64,000 nucleotides of DNA, from NCBI RefSeq assembly GCF_036898095.1, contig NC_090751.1, positions 89,631,883 through 89,695,882 of the forward strand. Reading direction: 5' to 3'. The stretch comes from Palaemon carinicauda. Taxonomy: Eukaryota > Arthropoda > Malacostraca > Decapoda > Palaemonidae. Numbering within the stretch: position 1 is the stretch's first letter; each line of letters begins with the position of its first letter. Shown here piece by piece: positions 11,721 to 22,500 of the stretch. The notes below the pieces were generated by a model. It was given only the letters and a program-made list of their open reading frames with translations, made no database searches and had not been told where the DNA came from. The position numbers were made by a program, and so were the translations under genes.

Positions 11721-12999
11721 ATAAAATTAATCGGTTATATATGTAAACTATAAAATAAGACATGTCAACTTGTCAACAGAATTAATTAAAATTTTGAACT
11801 TTTGAAGTTCCACCGATTCAACCAACAGATTAGGAAGATCGTTCCACAATCTGGTCACAGCTGAAAGTAAAAGGACAGAGACTTGTAGATATGTTCAATG
11901 TATCACAGAAAAAGGGGATAGACAAAGACCCAGACCTAACAGGACTTCAAGAAAAGAAAAGATTAAAAATAATTTGAAATCTGGCACATAAGAAAAAAGC
12001 TAAAATATAAATGTTTTGAATGATCAGCTAAGTACTTCTGAAACTTAACCAGACCCCTGGTCAATATCTAGAGGAATATTTCTCATTATTAATATTATAA
12101 CCCACAATACTAACTTTTGACAATGTGAAGAAAGATGAAGTCTAGCAAAAGTTAGAAAAAAACGTTGTATAAAACCACACATTCATTTCCGAGTAACAGT
12201 TTATGTAATTGTTGCAGCCACACATTCATTGCTCACTTCATACCATAAATAGATTTTGGTGATATCATACAGTGATATTTATCCAATTTCTATTGCCCAG
12301 TTCCTAATCCCTTTAAGAGTGGTAGTATCGTCAGCTGTAGGGATTTCTGAAGGGGCTTTGCAAAGTCCATTTTGGGTCTAAATACTCCCTCCCTTTTCTT
12401 TACTTATCTTTCGTACCAGCCTCTTTCAACTTTCACTTCACAGAACAGTGGGATTTCCTCATCTTACACCTCAGCACTGAATGTGACTCCCCATACCAAT
12501 GGCCTCCTGGCCCATATTTCATAAATCCAAGCCATGTTTCCCACTTCTTGATTGAGTCTCTTAATTTCTCGAGTTTCAATCAAGACTAATTGAACAACTA
12601 TGTATATGAGATCAAAGGGCAATAACTTATAAAGCCACCAGAGTGTTTTCTTACTCCCTATGGCTTTATTCCTATGTAGTTGCACATTCCTTGACATTAT
12701 CTTGCACCAATCATTATATCTCATTTAAAAATAAATCCTATGGCCCCACCCAGAGACAAGAATATGCCAGAGAGATTAAGCTTAATTTAACCAATTGTAA
12801 AAAAAATTAAAAGCTTGGAGACATGTACATGTCTTCTTTCTTGTGACTCGATATGTAACTAAATAATAATCTACGTTTTCCTCTTGTTGCTTATAGTACT
12901 AAAAATGGGTTTCTATGCACTACAATACGGAAATAACTTTAATATTCAATCAAACTATGTTTGCTACATTACTAAGAGTGATTAAATTGCACATCTAAC
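11721..12999. other. BRD8 intron sequence, no gene seen
   Basis: AT-rich; the first 250 bp may continue the dispersed repeat. No coding signal, and no splice-consistent exon was found before the acceptor-side boundary of the bromodomain exon. Confidence 0.4.
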
Positions 13000-13177
13000 C
13001 TCAATTGTAGCTATGGTGTCTTGCATCATCTGATGAGCCATCTGGTGTACATTATGGTCACTCGTGTTATACATAATAGCATTCAAAAACATGAGCATCA
13101 TGTCTCGTTGAAATTCAGCTGTATTTCGAATGTTCCCACTTTCAATATTGCGTTTGATAGTTTGCAAATCCATTGGC
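13000..13177 (-). CDS. BRD8: BRD8 homologue, second bromodomain exon
   Basis: A 178-bp exon is bounded by an acceptor (TTTCAG before 13,177) and a donor (GAG|GTTAGA). It completes the Arg codon of the previous exon and then encodes PMDLQTIKRNIESG, an FQRDMMLMFLNAIMYN segment and SDHNVHQMAHQM. This is the ZA-loop end to helix C of the bromodomain. The asparagine of AIMYN is the conserved acetyl-lysine anchor, so binding is probably retained. Vertebrate BRD8 reads PMDLSTIKKNIENG and AVMYNSSDHDVY in the same place. The intron on either side is about 6 kb. Confidence 0.93.
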
Positions 13178-13650
13178 CTGAAAGAAAAAATTAACAAAGT
13201 TCATGCAAAACCAAGTTCAAGAACAATAAAAATAACTGTCACTAAGGATTTTTCATTAATGCAATAATGAAATGTACATAGCATGATCATATGAACACAA
13301 AAAAATCCATTTAAATGAAATTCTTGATATTCTAATTTTTGAAGGATACAAACCACAATAAAGAATCAAGCCCGAACAGGCAATTTTAAATCTCAAAAAA
13401 GTAATACAAATAAAAATCTACTTAAAAAAAAACCTAATTTATAAATTTCTAGAAACGTATCAGTGTCCATAAATGTAAAATTCAATATTGTGACCAATAA
13501 ATTTATGTTTTGCCTTCAACTTGTTTCTTTTGCTTCTTCTAGTTCATTTATGGCATCAACAGTCATTTCTTTTTTTCAATGTATGATTACTGGAATAACT
13601 ACTTTTATCTAGGCTTCTAGTAGGTTTAAAAAATATGGAGAAAAAAATGA
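13178..13650. other. BRD8 intron sequence, no feature seen
   Basis: AT-rich sequence between the bromodomain exon and the ITR-bounded element; nothing recognised. Confidence 0.5.
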
Positions 13651-15433
13651 CAAAGTAATTTGTATTTTTCCTAATGATACAAACCTTGAACTATTTATTA
13701 TGGAATATACATTCAGTGAAGCTGGAAGAATAGCCATAAGACTTTTACTAAGGGATAACTACCCCACTGCTAGTTAGTGCAGCTATCCTGCTCTCACACA
13801 CCTGTCTTGTCTCATCACTTTTGGTTGCAGGTAGAACTTCCAGGGGAATAGGTGATGGCGGGCCAAATTTGTATAACGGTAAAGAGCTCCAGGAACCTGG
13901 AAGCGAGATGATGGGCAATCGCCAGCTGACGGGAGATCGCGAGCTAAAATGCGTTCTTAAGCTGACATGGAATCATGGGTGCTGACGAGCAATCACAAGC
14001 TGACGGGAGATTGTGCGCTGCATCATGACTGGGCGAGAAGGGTCAGCTGGGTGCGGCAAGAACTGGAATGGCAAGTAAAGTCGGACGGATGCTAGAAGCA
14101 TCAAACTCCCTAGGGATGAGCATCATCTTTTTCATACTCCAACAAGCCACACTCCGAGCGGTTAGAGAAAGGCATATACGACCCCATAACCCTCTCTTAA
14201 TCCCGTGTGGCGAAGACTACTCTGGGGAGGACCAAACCAGCGTACGGGAAAGGTGTCCACCTGAGTAGCAGCAACAAGCTTCGGACTTTGCCATTCATCC
14301 GTCAGCTGAGCAAGCTCAGAATAGGGGGGGAATGCCGTTATCGGCACAATGATCAGGAACTGAAGCAAGCCAGGCAGTGATGGGACAGGAGCAGCAACAG
14401 CTTTGGACTTTGCATTCCCTCTGCTGGCTGCCATCCCAGAATGAGGGAGCGTGTTGTCATCATTGCTAAGGAAAACCACTTGGAAGAAAACCTAACCTAT
14501 GAACAAAAGGTGTCCCAGGTACAGGAGCATGCTCAAGACTATGTATTCCCTCTGCCGGCTGCCATCATAGAACGAGAGGGTGTGGCATCATCAGCGCTGA
14601 AGAAAACCACTTGGGAGAACCCTAACCCATGAACAAGAAAGGAGTACCCCGAAAGGCGCAGGAACATGCTTCGTATTTTGCACTCCCTCTGCTGGCTTCC
14701 ATCATAGCGCGACAAGGTGCTGAACAAAAATCACTTGGGAGAAAACCTAATCCACGAAAAGGAAAGGTGTCTCTCGAAAAGCATGGGAGCATACTTCAGA
14801 CTTTGCACTCCCTCCGCTGGCTGCCATAGCAGAACGAGGGAGTATGTTGACGTCAGCGTAGAGGAGCAAGACTGAAGTCGAACTCTGGGTCGGCCGTATA
14901 GCTGTACTGCCGTCGGACTCGCAGGGTGCGAGCAACATCTACTTCAAGACAGTAAAGGTGCATCCACATGGAGAACGACTCCCCTGCGGAGGAGGACCAA
15001 GCTACTGCGCTAGGGGAAGCAGGGGAGTCCTCCAGCTTAAGGGATGTCTAGCGTCAAAGGGAAGAGATCGTTAGAAAAGCATTTCTAAATCCTCGAGGAA
15101 AAACCTGGCACTATGCGGTCTCCAAAACAGCAATACACGCTTGTGAAAAATAAACAAAAACTAAAAGAACCAATTAGTCAAATACCAGTCAAAAAAAGGT
15201 TGGGCGGGGGAGAGACCAACGTTCACTCTCCCTCAAGCAAAAAGCAAAAGTGACGAGACAACACAGGTGTGTTTGAGCAGGGTAGCCAGTGCTACCCCTT
15301 ACCCGCTGCTAATTAGCAGTACAGTAGTGAAGTTATACCTTGCTAAGAGTCTTCTGGCTAGTCTTCCAGCTTCGCCGAAAGTATATTACCAAAAACCGAA
15401 CGAAAGGATTTGTATTTAGTGTCGGAACAAAAA
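13651..15433 (-). mobile_element. Short non-autonomous DIRS-type element (ITR-bounded, 1.8 kb)
   Basis: The left end (TAATTTGTATTTTTCCTAA) and its inner sequence to about 13,830 pair with 15,255-15,433 in inverted orientation (for example GAAGCTGGAAGA on the left and TCTTCCAGC on the right; CACACACCTGT and ACAGGTGTGT). The ends resemble those of the 19.1 and 45.6 kb elements, including the right terminal GTGTCGGAACAAA. The ICR that those elements carry next to the left ITR is missing: only GGGCCAAATTTGTAT, which flanks the ICR elsewhere, remains near 13,862. No RT or recombinase is present; the core is a diverged tandem repeat. It would depend on enzymes from elsewhere. Confidence 0.7.
14390..14850. 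repeat. Diverged tandem repeat, about 120-135 bp unit, 4 copies
   Basis: Each unit contains a pyrimidine-rich CTCCCTCTGCTGGCTGCCAT-like core (near 14,412, 14,547, 14,687 and 14,809) followed by an AGAACGAGGG-like and a CACTTGGGAGAAAACC-like segment. Spacing varies from about 122 to 140 bp, so the array is old. It forms the core of the short ITR-bounded element; the small ORFs across it are by-products of the repeat. Confidence 0.7.
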
Positions 15434-15649
15434 TATCATAACATCTAAGGATAAAATTCACAATCAACACAACTACAATTCAAATGTCCAAGTAATAAAT
15501 AATGATAAGATTTCAACTGCTTAAAAACAAAGGTAGGCTCAAACATGAGTACAAATGACCTTGAATGTAAAGAATTAAAAATTTTAAAAAATGTGAAGAT
15601 GAAAACAAAAAAGAAAATTATATACAGTATTCATATTATTATACAGAGT

Positions 15650-15855
15650 ATGTATGTTGTGGGGAACTAAAGTGACGGAGGAACAGAAATTGCATGTGTT
15701 CGAAATGAAATGTCTGAGAAGTATGGCTGGTGTATCTCCATTTGAAGTAGTGTGGCTGAGAACGGGTGTAAGAAATGAATTAGCAGCTAGAGTGGATATG
15801 AATATGTTGAGATGGGTTGTCCATGTAGAGAATAGAAAATGGCCATCTGATGTAG
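15650..15855 (+). pseudogene. RTE-like LINE 3' fragment, plus orientation
   Basis: The plus strand encodes LWGTKVTEEQKLHVFEMKCLR..., then RTGVRNELAARVDM and LRWVVHVEN, matching the C-terminal region of the minus-strand LINE copy only 30 bp to its right (LRWFGHVERM). The two are therefore an inverted pair of fragments. It is truncated at both ends. Confidence 0.75.
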
Positions 15856-15882
15856 AATCTCTCGGTAGTTGGTTATCAAAAT

Positions 15883-17530
15883 ACATACATACATATACCA
15901 AGGCACTTCCCCCAATTTTGGGGGTTTGCCGATATCAAACAAATTAAATAAAAAAGGGGACCTCTCCTCTCTACGTTCCTCCCAGCCTGACAAGGGACTC
16001 AACAGAGTTCGGCTGGTACTGCTAGGGTGCCACAGCTCACCCTCCCCCATTATCCACCAGAGATGAAGCTTCATAACGCTGAATCCCCTACTGCTGCTAC
16101 CTCCGCAGTCATCTAAGGCACCGGAGGAAGCAGCAGGGCCTACCGGAACTTCGTCACAATCGCTCGCCATTCATTCCTATTTCTAGCACGCTCTCTTGCC
16201 TCTCTCACATTTATCCTCCTATCACCAGAGCTTTCTTCACTCCATCCATCCACCCAAACCTTGGCCTTCCTCTTGTACCTCTCCCATCAACTCTTGCATT
16301 CATCACCTTCTTTAGCAGACAGCCATTATCCATTCTCTCAACATGGTCAAACCACCTCAACACATTCATATCCACTCTATCTGCTAACTCATTTCTTACA
16401 CCCGTTCTCACCCTCACAACTTCGTTCTTAACCCTATCTACTCGAGATACACCAGCCATACTTCTTAGACACTTCATCTCAAACACATTCAATTTCTGTC
16501 TCTGTCACTTTCATTCCCCACAACTCCGCCTACCGGAACTTCGTCACAATCGCTCGCCATTCATTCCTATTTCTAGCACGCTCTCTTGCCTCTCTCACAT
16601 TTATCCTCCTATCACCAGCGCTTTCTTCACTCCATCCATCCACCCAAACCTTGGCCTTCCTCTTGTACCTCTCCCATCAACTCTTGCATTCATCACCTTC
16701 TTTAGCAGACAGCCATTATCCATTCTCTCAACATGGCCAAACCACCTCAACACATTCATATCCACTCTATCTGCTAACTCATTTCTTACACCCGTTCTCA
16801 CCCTCACAACTTCGTTCTTAACCCTATCTACTCGAGATACACCAGCCATACTTCTTAGACACTTCATCTCAAACACATTCAATTTCTGTCTCTGTCACTT
16901 TCATTCCCCACAACTCCGATCCATACATCACAGTTGGTACAATCATTTTCTCATACAGAACTCTCTTTACATTCATGCCCAACCCTCTATTTTTTACTAC
17001 TCCCTTAACTGCTCCCAATACTTTGCATCCTTCATTCACTCTCTGACATAGATCTGCTTCCACTCCACCATTTGCTACAACAACAGACCCCAAGTACTTA
17101 AACTGACCCACCTCGTCAAGTAACTCTCCATTCAACATGACATTCAACCTCGTACCACCTTCCCTTCTCGTACATCTCATAACCTTAATCTTACCCACAT
17201 TAACTCTCAACTTCCTTCTCTCACACACTCTTCCAAATTCTGTCAATAATCGGCCAAGCTTCTCTTCTGCGTCTGCAACCAGTACAGTATTATCCGCAAA
17301 CAATGACTGATTTACCTCCCATTCACGGTCATTCTCATCTACCAGTTTCAATCCTCGTCCAAGCACTCGAGCATTCACCTCTCTCACCACTCCATCAACA
17401 TACAAGTTAAACAACCACAGCAACATCACACATCCCTGTCTCAGCCCCACTCTCACCGGAAACCAATTGCTCACTTCATTTCCTATCCTAACACAAAATA
17501 CTTCCATAAAAAACAAATTATGCACATTCT
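15883..17530 (-). mobile_element. 5'-truncated RTE-like LINE, copy 1
   Basis: The minus-strand reading frame starts inside the RT palm (IGNEVSNWFPVRVGLRQGC), passes a FADNT motif, the thumb region (FKYLGSVV), then LRWFGHVERMDNG and a GRPRFGWMDGVKKAL C-terminus. It ends in a 3' UTR and a TATG-type tail at 15,883, in the style of RTE elements. The catalytic FADD is FADN here, which would abolish RT activity. It lacks the endonuclease and RT fingers (5' truncation near 17,530). It contains an internal 390-bp duplication, is closely related to the 56.3-58.4 kb copy, and is sense to BRD8. Confidence 0.8.
16139..16918. repeat. Near-identical 390-bp tandem duplication inside the LINE
   Basis: 16,139-16,528 is repeated as 16,529-16,918 with only two substitutions that I could find (CAGAGC versus CAGCGC; GGTCAA versus GGCCAA). 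The junction CAACTCCG/CCTACCGG is abrupt, and the third boundary (CAACTCCGATCC) continues the normal LINE. Each unit holds the last 93 codons of the LINE ORF, so the ORF terminus is present twice. Confidence 0.92.
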
Positions 17531-18337
17531 GAAAAAATTCATGATTTTGTTTACATATTTATGAACTGTTTTTGTATAAGATACATTAAATCTCGTGCGC
17601 ATATGTAGGTGAAATTGAAAGTACTGTAATATCTTTGTCTAAGTCAATATTTGTGATAACTAAAAAAAAAAAAAAATTGTACAAGATTTATTAACCAAAT
17701 CTTTGCAAGTTTTTCAGTATACAGTATTTCTTATCTGCAGATATTTGTAAGCTACGTATTTTTGATGATAGTTGAAGGTAAGGGGATAGAGGAGTCTTCA
17801 ATCAACAAATGAGAGTGAATGATTGGTAATCTTATGAGGCTAGACTACTAACATTAAATAATTTGGTTCATCATGAGGTTGGCTTCATTTACATAGACCA
17901 AGTTGCATCGATCAAAAATAAATTTCATCATCAACAGTGCTATATACCGTGAGGTAACTATAATGCTGAGTGTTTAGGCTAACTTTTTTTTTTTTACTAG
18001 CTAACAAATTAACTAAGGAATAAGACCTCAGAATGGAAATTATCAGCTACTTGTGGTATGTGTAAAATTCTATTTTAATAATATTAATAACTTATCTGAC
18101 CTTGTACATACTTATGCAAATACAGTATGCCAGAAAAAATCCAATAAATTATCTTGTTAATTTATTCTTGTTTACAACTTATACTCTATTCAATAATGGA
18201 TTCATTCAAAACCTAAATATTTTGTTCTACAACATTGTCATGACTTCTGATTTTGAAACATTTGCATGAATAGTTTCTATATCTTTAATACTATAATTCA
18301 CTGGCAGATCCCATCAATTGAAAAACACTGCTTGTTT
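17531..18337. other. BRD8 intron sequence, no feature seen
   Basis: AT-rich, with short A and T runs; no coding or repeat signal recognised. Confidence 0.5.
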
Positions 18338-18650
18338 AAAGGTTTAAAGGCTGCTCATGAATGACAAATGCAAGGGACAGTGACATTGCCCTATAAAGCA
18401 TGACAATACCCTAGAGTCTGACCATATATACATATGATCAGCACACAAGGGCCCTCACCACTCAAGCTAGGACCAAGGAGGGCCAATCAATGGCTGCTGA
18501 TGACTCAGCAGATAGACCTATAGGCTCCCCCAAATCTGCCATCCTTAGCTCACAAGGATGGTGAGGTTGCAGCGGACAAAGGAACTAACGACTTTGAGCG
18601 AGACTTGAAATCCAGTCTAGTGATCGTTAGTCAGGGATGTTACCACAATA
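18338..18650 (-). mobile_element. tRNA-derived SINE copy 2
   Basis: This is colinear with the copy at 6.28-6.60 kb (GCTGCTCATGAATG, CTGACCATATATACATATGA, TGGCTGCTGATGACTCAGCAG). On the minus strand the right end reads GGTAACATCCCTGACT, then GATTTCAAGTCTCGCTC, a recognisable if mutated pol III B box (GGTTCGANTCC). It is therefore a tRNA-headed SINE in minus orientation, about 215 bp below the bromodomain exon. Confidence 0.65.
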
Positions 18651-18864
18651 TTAAAAACTTTAACCTCAAACTACTATTTTCATTTTAAACAATGGACATC
18701 TACTGCTGAATGACGAGCCAAGTATGAAATGAACAGTTTTGTGTAAATACTGTATTACAAACCATTTAAAAAACCAAATACAAAACATCTCTAAAACCCA
18801 CCCTTTAATACACTCTTTTAGCATAGCAGATAATACACACGGCACATGTACAAGTCTCCTTTAC

Positions 18865-19014
18865 CTGTATACTACAGAATGATATCCTGGCGCTTGCTCG
18901 TCTGTGATAGGGCGTAAGAAGATAGATGCAAAACGGTGAGCAGCTATTTCATTCCATAAAATCATTATGGGCTTCTTCCAGGATTTGTAAGATCGTTCAC
19001 TGTCCATGTCATCA
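18865..19014 (-). CDS. BRD8: BRD8 homologue, first bromodomain exon
   Basis: A 150-bp exon lies between an acceptor (TTTTCAG before 19,014) and a donor (AG|GTAAAG). It encodes DDMDSERSYKSWKKP followed by bromodomain helix Z and the ZA loop: ILWNEIAAHRFASIFLRPI, then APGYHSVVYR. Human BRD8 reads VWRAAANHRYANVFLQPV and APGYHSIVQR here. Both junction codons are split, and they join in phase to the exons at 26.9 kb and 13.1 kb. A DIRS-type element begins only about 110 bp upstream of its acceptor. Confidence 0.93.
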
Positions 19015-19374
19015 CTGAAAATTGTGAAAAAATTAGTGAGTTATCAACAAGAATATTATTTTACATAAAGATTTAATACTAAATCACAAGATCACTACAC
19101 TGGGGGAGGATCATGCAAATATGACAAATTCGGAGATAATTTGTATTTTTCCTAACCATACAAACCTTAGCTATTTACATTGGGTTTACCTTTCGGCGTA
19201 GCTGAAATGGCGAGCCATTAGAATTTAACGAGGGTGTATTACCCCCGCGCTAGTTAGCAGGGGGGTAGGGGAGTGGTAGCTAGCTACCCCTCCCCCCCTC
19301 ACACACCGGTGAACTGCTTCACTTCACTTAGAGGTAGGACTTGTCTTGGGGGACAGGGCTGGCGGGCAAATATG

Positions 19375-19477
19375 TGTAAATAGCTAAGGTTTGTATGGTT
19401 AGGAAAAATACAAATTATCTCCGAATTTTTCATTTGTTCCGTAACCGAAATACAAACCACGCTATTTACATTGGGTG
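19375..19477. repeat. ICR of the 19.1-kb DIRS-type element
   Basis: The first half (GCTAAGGTTTGTATGGTTAGG through CTCCGAAT) is the reverse complement of the element's left outer end. The second half (TTTGTTCCGTAACCGAAATACAAACC...) is the reverse complement of its right outer end. The two meet near 19,430. In DIRS1 such a region is thought to template the joining of the two ends into a circle. Confidence 0.85.
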
Positions 19478-19999
19478 ACTTACCCCTTAGGAAGGGTGGA
19501 AAGTCCCCAGCTATACTGGGTTTGGCTTTACCCGGGGACTCAGAATCCGAGTGAGTCGCACTCGAGAAAAGGAGTCCCTGCACCTCACAAGTTCCTTGCT
19601 CCGCAAGGAAACGTGTGGCCTACATAAGCTTGTGTGTGAAGGAAGAAGTGTGACCCGTCCTAGGCAGTTGACCTGGAGTTCCAGAAGGAACTCTGGGTTA
19701 GGACGTTCCCAATACCACCTCGTCAGGGTATGGGGGACGCGACAGTATTGACTCAATACTCGGAACACAAGGAAGTATGGTTTACCTGCAGAGGTTTGAG
19801 GTCAGCTATGCAGAGACCAGGATGCTGCTTCCCCAGTAGAGGGGACGATGAAGAAAGAAGTAAGGGCCAGACATACTTCTTTCGTTCATGCAGACTAAAA
19901 CCTGATAACAATGCCCTCAACCTTCTGCTACCTGTCCAAAAAGGAGCCTGAGCTTAGACCAGCTGTTGTGTAGCCACCACAGAGCGATAGAAACGTATC

Positions 20000-20910
20000 G
20001 ATACTCCTGTGGGTCACGTCCTGCAGGAAGCGGGCTGCAAAGGTCATTAGACGCTTCCAGACTCCAGCTTGTAGCACCTGCGTCACAGAGTAGAACTACT
20101 CGAAGGCGAGGGACGTTGCAATGTATCCGACATCGTGCTGTAGGGCGAAGTGACGGGGGAGGGTCTGGATTCAGGTCGAGATGAATGTCCTTGAGTCCAA
20201 GCTGAAAAGGTATACTGGTGACTCTCCCCTGTGTCCTTCTTGTGCTCCCAACCCGGCTGCACGTGAGGACAAACTGCAGCTGTTCCCAAAGATAACCCCT
20301 CGATTCCTTTACTGGCAAGAAGGAGAAGGTTTGGGTCATCTGATACAGAATGGTGACTCGAAATCTTGAAGGATTTGGACCGAAGGGCCGGGACCCCAAG
20401 ATTCTGAGTCTAGCAAACAACCCAGGAGCGAACCTGAATGTTGCCTTCCCCTATTCCTTAGAAAGGGCGGAGTCGTACGAGACCAAGAAGATTGCTTACA
20501 CACTGTCCAAGGCCAGAGTGAGCAGGAGCACCGTCCCCCAAGACGGAATACAATCCGAGGCCTGACGTAATGGTTCTTGAGAAGATCTCTTAAGGGACTA
20601 AAAAGTCCGAACCATGCTCCATGGAGGAGGTCCCACTCCGACTGGGGGCAGGGACGTTCGCAGCTTTGCATGAGCGAAGAAAGGTCCAGCGGGAAGGAAA
20701 AGTTTATTCCTTTCAGCCTGAAGGCCAGGGAAAGGCTGAGCGACAGGCTTCACTGCCGAGAGCGGAAAGGAGTTTCCTCCCGCCGAAAAGCAAGAACTCC
20801 GTTATTGCTGGAGAAGAGGCCTCAAGGGAAGAGGTATCTCTCCCACGACACCAACCACAGAAGACTCTCCACTTCGCCTGGTAGACCCCTGCGGATGACT
20901 ATCGCAGGTG
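20000..20910 (-). pseudogene. Tyrosine recombinase remnant
   Basis: Minus-strand frames, broken by shifts, read KWRVFCGWCRG and SSPAITEFLL near 20.85 kb. These are the N-terminal SAM-like region, paralleling KWEVFRNWCK and TQIADFLLYL in the 37-kb element. Near 20.03-20.09 kb the frames read QVLQAGVWKRLMTFAARFLQDV. The corresponding segment in the 29.3-kb element is AGVWKRQNTFTSHYLKD, so the nucleophile tyrosine position is Phe here. The recombinase is therefore dead by frameshifts and by loss of the active residue. Confidence 0.65.
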
Positions 20911-22299
20911 ACGCGACCTCCGCCCCGCGACTGTAGCAGGTTGTCTCTTCTTGAGGAGGCGGAGTAGTGTCTCCGGGCGTGAAGCCGAAGCGATGCCACG
21001 GCTCGTGAAAGATGTTGTAGTGTGGTTGTTTGAGTAGCCTGTGCCGTGGGAGAAGCTCTCCCGGGAGTTCCGTCAGGGGAAGCAGAGGGTCCGGAAACCG
21101 TTCCGCGTATAGTCACAGTGGAGATCTCAGGGCCCTCAAAAGGTTGACAGACAACCTGGTCTTGTTGACACCCATTCTCAACAGACAACAATGGTGGGAA
21201 GACGCAGGCGTCGATGTTGTCCCATCATCACCGGAAAGCATCTTGCCAAAGAGTCTTGGGGTCTGAGACTGGGGGGAAGAACAGCGGAAGCTTGAAGTTC
21301 CAAGCTGTCGCGATCAGGTCCCCCAGGCCAGGACTTGCTGGTTACTAAAAGCCAAAGACCCCCAGGTACCCTCTATCTGCGAGGCTCTGCTCAGATAGTT
21401 GGAGAGAACATTCCTCTACCCGGAATGAGCGAGCCGATAGTGGTATTGAGAGGATCTCGGATCATCTCAGTATCTCTACTGCAAGATGCGAAGGTATGAA
21501 AATGCGTCCCTTGCTGGTTGGAATACGCCAGTACCATGAAGTCGTCGCGCACGGAGCGACTCGGCAGGAACTGTAGGATCTGAAGAGGGGCAAGACTACG
21601 GCCCCTAAACCTGCCTGAATGATGGAGAGGTATCCTTCAGGTCCTGACCATAGGCCTGAACCGGAACATGCCCCCCCCCCCTTTTCTTTGACGAGTCCGA
21701 AAACAGCATCAAAATGTGGGGAAAGGACGAGAATATCCACTCCCATCAAGAGGTTCCATAGGTCAACACCCATTGCAGGTCTAAACATTCCGCTGGTCCC
21801 ATAGGGGCCAGAAAGTCCGGTTAATCGTTGCTTTGATACCACCGGAACTTGGGCCGCCCCACAGGGAACTTATCCTGAGGCAACCGTTCGGGACTTTAGA
21901 CGGGTCAATGAGGAAAAGAGACCCAGGAAACGTTCCAAGGTAGGACTGAAAGCTCTGCTTGACTGAGAACAGGTACTGCGACTCTCTTCAGCCTTGCCAC
22001 AGTCAACTGAAGGGAAGGCTCGGAGAAGGAGGCAACAGCATCTGGCGTCCCCAGGCGGTCACCTATCCAAGTACTGACCAGACCCAACGTTGCTTAACTT
22101 CGCTGAACAGACGAGAAGCAGTGTTTCCAACGTGGTAAGGCCGTTGACTCAATATCATGGCTAGATACTCCAGATGTTGAGGCAGAAGTAGAGAAGGCTC
22201 CTCGCAAATTACCATGATCCCTCACTCATGGTAAGGACCCGGAAGCTTGTCCCGGCGTTGAAGAAGGTCGAACCCGAGCCTACCAGAGTTGACCAGACC

Positions 22300-22500
22300 T
22301 CCAAAAGGCGAAGGAGGCAGAAGCCTACTCCTGAGCGGCCATGAGGAAAGCAAGGAGAGTTCTCTGGGGAAAAACCTGCGATGCCGCGGCGGGATCGCCA
22401 CACTGCATCTCAAGTCTAAGCTGAATTCCAAGAACTTCCTGGAAGATGGATGGAATGGAAACTGGAAGTACCCGTCCTTCCGATCTAGGGCCTAAGGAGT
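22300..22500 (-). pseudogene. Reverse transcriptase remnant
   Basis: Around 22.42-22.45 kb the minus strand encodes PSSRKFLEFSL in one frame. This matches PSSRKFLKFKW in the RT of the 30-32 kb element, just after its DAYFQIPV motif. Flanking sequence is too frameshifted to follow; no YxDD box could be placed. Confidence 0.5.

Noticed and set aside
12464..12724. 86-residue minus-strand ORF as an extra BRD8 exon
   Set aside because: It lies between two exons that already join in phase in the QFLATQ-like segment, and has no suitable splice pair or similarity.
14390..14850. CRISPR-like repeat array
   Set aside because: Units are 120-135 bp, diverged and without constant-length spacers, in a eukaryotic non-autonomous element.
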